Assembly: GCA_020725425.1 (NCBI GenBank)
Contig: DYFA01000006.1
Span: forward strand, 22,546 to 86,545
Reading direction: 5' to 3'
Length of the DNA stretch: 64,000 nt
Source: Aneurinibacillus sp.
GTDB lineage: Bacteria; Bacillota; UBA5301; DYFA01
Shown here piece by piece: positions 61,642 to 64,000 of this stretch. The notes beneath the pieces are model-generated. The model was given only the letters and a program-made list of their open reading frames with translations. It was not told where the DNA came from and searched no databases. A program made the position numbers and the translations under genes. How positions within the stretch are numbered: the stretch's first letter is position 1; the number at the start of each line of letters is the position of its first letter.

Positions 61642-61671
61642 ATCATACACTAGCGCTTCTGGGCTTGTCAA
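61642..61671 (-). promoter_or_regulatory. SigmaA promoter for alaS
   Basis: Minus strand TTGACA (61671-61666), 18 nt, TATGAT (61647-61642). The -35 overlaps the stop codon of the permease gene. Start near 61635, about 24 nt before the alaS GTG. Confidence 0.75.
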
Positions 61672-62792
61672 CGCGACCCGTCCTCGGGAAGCGGCTCTGG
61701 TTGCTTCTTTTCCTCGACGACCCCTCGAGCGGGCGGCTGTTCCCCCTGACCGTCCTCGCCCCCCCCCAGCCACCGCCGCAGCCCGAACCGGAGGACCACC
61801 CGGGCCACCGCCGCCACCGGCACCCCCAGGAGCATCCCACCCAGCCCGAAAAGGTGCCCCCCGGCGAGCAGGACGAAGATCACGACGACCGGGTGGAGCC
61901 CCACCCGGCTGCCCATGATCCGCGGCACCAGGATGAGCCCCTCGAATTGGTGGATCGCCACAAAGAGCAGGACCACGGTGACGGCTGTCCAGGCCGACCG
62001 GCCGAGGGCCAGGAGAACGGCCGGGACGGCGCCGATCACCGGGCCGAAGTAGGGGATGACGTCGAAGAGCCCGGCGATCACCCCGATCAAGGCGGCGTAC
62101 GGGATGCCCAGCAGCGCCAGACCCAACCAGACCGCCAGGCCGACGAAACTCGAGATCACCAGTTGCCCTCGGACGTATCCCCCGAGGACCGCGTTCACCT
62201 GCGACAGAAGCTGGCGGGCTTCACCCCGCCCGGAGGGAGGGAAGAGTTTGAGGAGGCCCCGGCGCAGCGCCGGCAGGTCGCGGCTCAGGTAGAAGGAGAT
62301 GACCGGCGCCAGAAGCAGGAGAGCCATCCGGGAAAAGAGGGAGAGAGTCAGACTCACCGCCCGCCGCCCCAGCTGGGCCACGGTCCGCTGGGTTTCCTCG
62401 GCCAGGACGGTGAGCACCGCCGCGACGTGCGCCGGCAGCCGTCGGTTCCGCCCCATGGCCACCAGGCGTTCCGCAAGCCGCCTGAGCTCGGCCGTCCGGG
62501 TGGGAAGATTGGCCAGCGCCCGCTCCGCCTCGCCCGCCACGATCGGCCAGAAATAGGCCACAGCCACCCACACCAGCCCGAAGAGCATGGCGTAGACTGC
62601 CAGGATCGCCACCACCCGGGGGGCCTGGCGCTGCTCCATCCGGACGATCAGCGGCTCAGTCAGGTAGACCAGGAAAAGCGCCGCCCCAAAGGGCAGGAGC
62701 ACCCCCCGGACGGCGTACAGGAGCCAGACCAGCGCGCCGGCCCCCACCAGGAGAAGGATCACCTGCCAGGTGGAGCGGCTCAAGCGAAGCAC
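61668..62792 (-). CDS. AI-2E family transporter (PerM/YdiK-like permease)
   Basis: A 374-residue protein with about eight membrane helices: VILLLVGAGALVWLLYAV, PFGAALFLVYLTEPLI, and the conserved VIPYFGPVIGAVPAVLLAL and LVPRIMGSRVGLHPVVVIF of the AI-2E exporter family. Members export AI-2 or act as Na+/H+ antiporters; the substrate cannot be told. In Bacillus the homologue yrrI also lies upstream of alaS. The C-terminal ~30 residues are a charged tail. Confidence 0.9.
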   Translation of the reverse strand: MLRLSRSTWQVILLLVGAGALVWLLYAVRGVLLPFGAALFLVYLTEPLIVRMEQRQAPRVVAILAVYAMLFGLVWVAVAYFWPIVAGEAERALANLPTRTAELRRLAERLVAMGRNRRLPAHVAAVLTVLAEETQRTVAQLGRRAVSLTLSLFSRMALLLLAPVISFYLSRDLPALRRGLLKLFPPSGRGEARQLLSQVNAVLGGYVRGQLVISSFVGLAVWLGLALLGIPYAALIGVIAGLFDVIPYFGPVIGAVPAVLLALGRSAWTAVTVVLLFVAIHQFEGLILVPRIMGSRVGLHPVVVIFVLLAGGHLFGLGGMLLGVPVAAVARVVLRFGLRRWLGGGEDGQGEQPPARGVVEEKKQPEPLPEDGSR

Positions 62793-62795
62793 GTG

Positions 62796-63059
62796 TCAGG
62801 GCTGGAGCAGGCGCCGGGCGAGCCTCCTCATCCCGCTGAAGAGCCGGCGCCGGCGCATCATCCTCCGCCCGACCCGCCACGCTCCCTGGACGTCGCGCCA
62901 CTGCCGCCCCAAGGATCGGGCAGTGCGGCGGCTGAACCGTTGCGCCGAAGCCACGCTCCTCTGCCAAGCCGGCCTCCGGCGGAGAGCCAGATAGGCCAGC
63001 CCGCCGAGGATGGATCCCACTAGAAGCCCCTTCCAGAGCCTCCGCAACTCTCGTCCCAC
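62796..63059 (-). CDS. Small basic membrane protein, unknown
   Basis: An 87-residue protein with an N-terminal membrane helix (LWKGLLVGSILGGLAYLAL) followed by a very Arg-rich, probably helical cytoplasmic tail. The layout resembles YtxH-type proteins, but I cannot assign a family. GTG at 63059 follows GGAAGGAAAG; a GTG at 63110 is another option. It is 3 nt from the permease start, so co-expression is likely. Confidence 0.6.
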   Translation of the reverse strand: MGRELRRLWKGLLVGSILGGLAYLALRRRPAWQRSVASAQRFSRRTARSLGRQWRDVQGAWRVGRRMMRRRRLFSGMRRLARRLLQP

Positions 63060-63115
63060 CTTTCCTTCCGGCGGTGGAAGAGCAGACAGCCGGCCGGCCC
63101 GCCCCGGCACACACC

Positions 63116-63406
63116 TTACCGGCGTACGGTCAGTCGGCTCTTCAGGCCGAGATCGGCCAGGCCCCGCTCCAGTTGGGTCGCAGCGCTCTGGCTGGTCAAC
63201 CCCCGGGCCCGCAAACCGGCCGGGTTGAACTCAATCACGCCCTCGAGCCGCTGGACGGCCGCGCTAACCCGGTTGATCCGGTAGAGACCCACCGCGCTCC
63301 GCCAGTTGACCGCGGCCAAGAGCAAGGCGAACGCCCCCGCCACGGCGAGCCCCACGGCCGTCACCCGCCTCCAGGGAAAGCCGCGCCGCCGCCGGCCGTA
63401 CCGCAT
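63116..63406 (-). CDS. Small membrane protein, unknown
   Basis: A 96-residue protein: basic N-terminus, one membrane helix (VTAVGLAVAGAFALLLAAV), and an external or periplasmic-side domain of about 60 residues (INRVSAAVQRLEGVIEFNPA; QSAATQLERGLADLG). No family recognised. The start at ATG 63406 or the GTG three codons earlier is uncertain. It sits between mnmA and the other small membrane gene in a compact leftward unit. Confidence 0.5.
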   Translation of the reverse strand: MRYGRRRRGFPWRRVTAVGLAVAGAFALLLAAVNWRSAVGLYRINRVSAAVQRLEGVIEFNPAGLRARGLTSQSAATQLERGLADLGLKSRLTVRR

Positions 63407-63459
63407 CCTTCTCACCGCCTGCGGCCCTAGTATGTCCGGGGGCGGGAGTCCCCATGACC

Positions 63460-64000
63460 TCACGGCAGATGGGCGATCGTCCCGCCACCCAGAACCAGGT
63501 CGTCGTGGTAGAAGACGACCGCCTGTCCGGGCGTGACTGCCGGCTGGGGCTTGTGGAAACGGACCCGGACCCGCTCCTCCCCCTCCGGGAGGAGTTCGGC
63601 AGGGGCCGGCGGGATGCGGTAGCGGATCTTGACGGCCGCATTCAGCGGGGCAGGAGGTGGAGGGATGGAGACCCAGTTCACGTCCACGGCTACCAGTTCC
63701 GCCCGGTAGAGATCGGCCCGCCGCCCGACAATCACCGCGTTGCGGGCGGCATCCAGGCCCACCACGTAGAAGGGGCCTCCCGCCAGCCCCAAGCCCTTGC
63801 GTTGGCCGACGGTGTAAAAGGCCAAACCCCCGTGGCGCCCGACTTCCCGCCCCTCCACGTCTAAAAGCGGTCCCGGGCGGACCGCCTCCGGGACACGGGT
63901 GCGCAGGAACGACCGGTAGTCTCCGTCCGGGATGCAGCAGCTCTCCTGGGAGTCGGCTTTCGTCGCGACGGGCAGCCCGCGCTCGGCCGCCATCTGCCGC
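63460..64000 (-). CDS. mnmA: tRNA 2-thiouridine(34) synthase MnmA, C-terminal part (cut by window edge)
   Basis: The frame stays open to the window edge; about 180 C-terminal residues are visible. GLPVATKADSQESCCIPDGD carries the second catalytic Cys region of MnmA (usually S-Q-E-I-C-F). FYTVGQRKGLGL and the C-terminal beta-barrel (VRVRFHKPQPAVTPGQAVVFYHDD, about the last 35 residues) complete the match. The ATP-pyrophosphatase N-domain lies outside. The Cys-Cys instead of Cys-Phe is a small variation. Confidence 0.94.
   Translation of the reverse strand, partial: RQMAAERGLPVATKADSQESCCIPDGDYRSFLRTRVPEAVRPGPLLDVEGREVGRHGGLAFYTVGQRKGLGLAGGPFYVVGLDAARNAVIVGRRADLYRAELVAVDVNWVSIPPPPAPLNAAVKIRYRIPPAPAELLPEGEERVRVRFHKPQPAVTPGQAVVFYHDDLVLGGGTIAHLP

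Noticed and set aside
61612..61667. T-box or other riboswitch before alaS
   Set aside because: The predicted start site leaves only ~24 nt of leader, too short for a T-box.

Overview
The window is a dense stretch of chromosome from a G+C-rich (about two-thirds by eye), endospore-forming member of the Firmicutes. Gene content and order fit a Clostridia lineage of the Moorella / Desulfotomaculum / Ammonifex type. The evidence is a complete spoIIIAA-AH operon, spo0A, spoIVB, an uninterrupted sigK with its pro-sequence, the dipicolinate synthase pair dpaAB, Spo0E- and SleB-like proteins, two-start-codon (GTG/TTG) richness, and the synteny blocks shared with Bacillus (spoVFAB-asd-dapG-dapA-rnj-tepA-ylzJ; spoIIIA-accBC-asp23-nusB-xseAB-ispA-dxs-tlyA-argR-recN-spoIVB-spo0A). 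The genus is inference; no rRNA is present. Almost everything is transcribed leftward (minus strand). Only a GH18 hydrolase (11271-12665) and a 57-residue His-rich membrane peptide (43075-43248) are on the plus strand. I see no tRNA, rRNA, CRISPR array, insertion sequence or prophage.

Layout from right to left, in the direction of transcription: mnmA (partial), two small membrane proteins, an AI-2E-type permease; alaS with its own promoter; a baseplate-J-like membrane protein, a ferredoxin-fused aldo/keto reductase, ruvX, a DUF1292 protein; mltG; sigK with an overlapping sigmaE/sigmaK-type promoter; yqeG and a terminator; tldD/tldE, aroE, comFB, aroC, an aroK-aroB fusion, aroQ, pepP, efp and a CD1247-type protein. 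Then come the spoIIIA operon and a biotin carboxylase operon (an OadA-AccB fusion plus AccC), followed by asp23-amaP-DUF2273-nusB and xseA-xseB-ispA-DUF212.

A 750-bp gap at 28783-29530 contains no protein gene but has a near-consensus sigmaA promoter and strong RNA secondary structure. It sits directly upstream of a four-helix membrane protein between ispA and dxs. I call it an OLE (ornate, large, extremophilic) RNA with its partner OapA. Downstream are dxs, tlyA, nadK, argR, recN, spoIVB and spo0A; a steA-steB-GT2-GT4 envelope cluster; nfo; spore-lytic and deacetylase-like genes; an M16 peptidase, dut, a Spo0E-like phosphatase and a stress protein. The window ends with the lysine/dipicolinate operon dapB-dpaA-dpaB-asd-dapG-dapA-rnj-tepA-ylzJ.

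Three observations stand out. First, the OLE RNA locus has its own promoter. Second, the oadA reading frame has swallowed accB at accB's ancestral position but keeps a perfect in-frame Shine-Dalgarno and TTG start, so free BCCP may also be made. Third, a tandem polysaccharide-deacetylase-like protein has two NodB domains that have lost complementary sets of catalytic residues.
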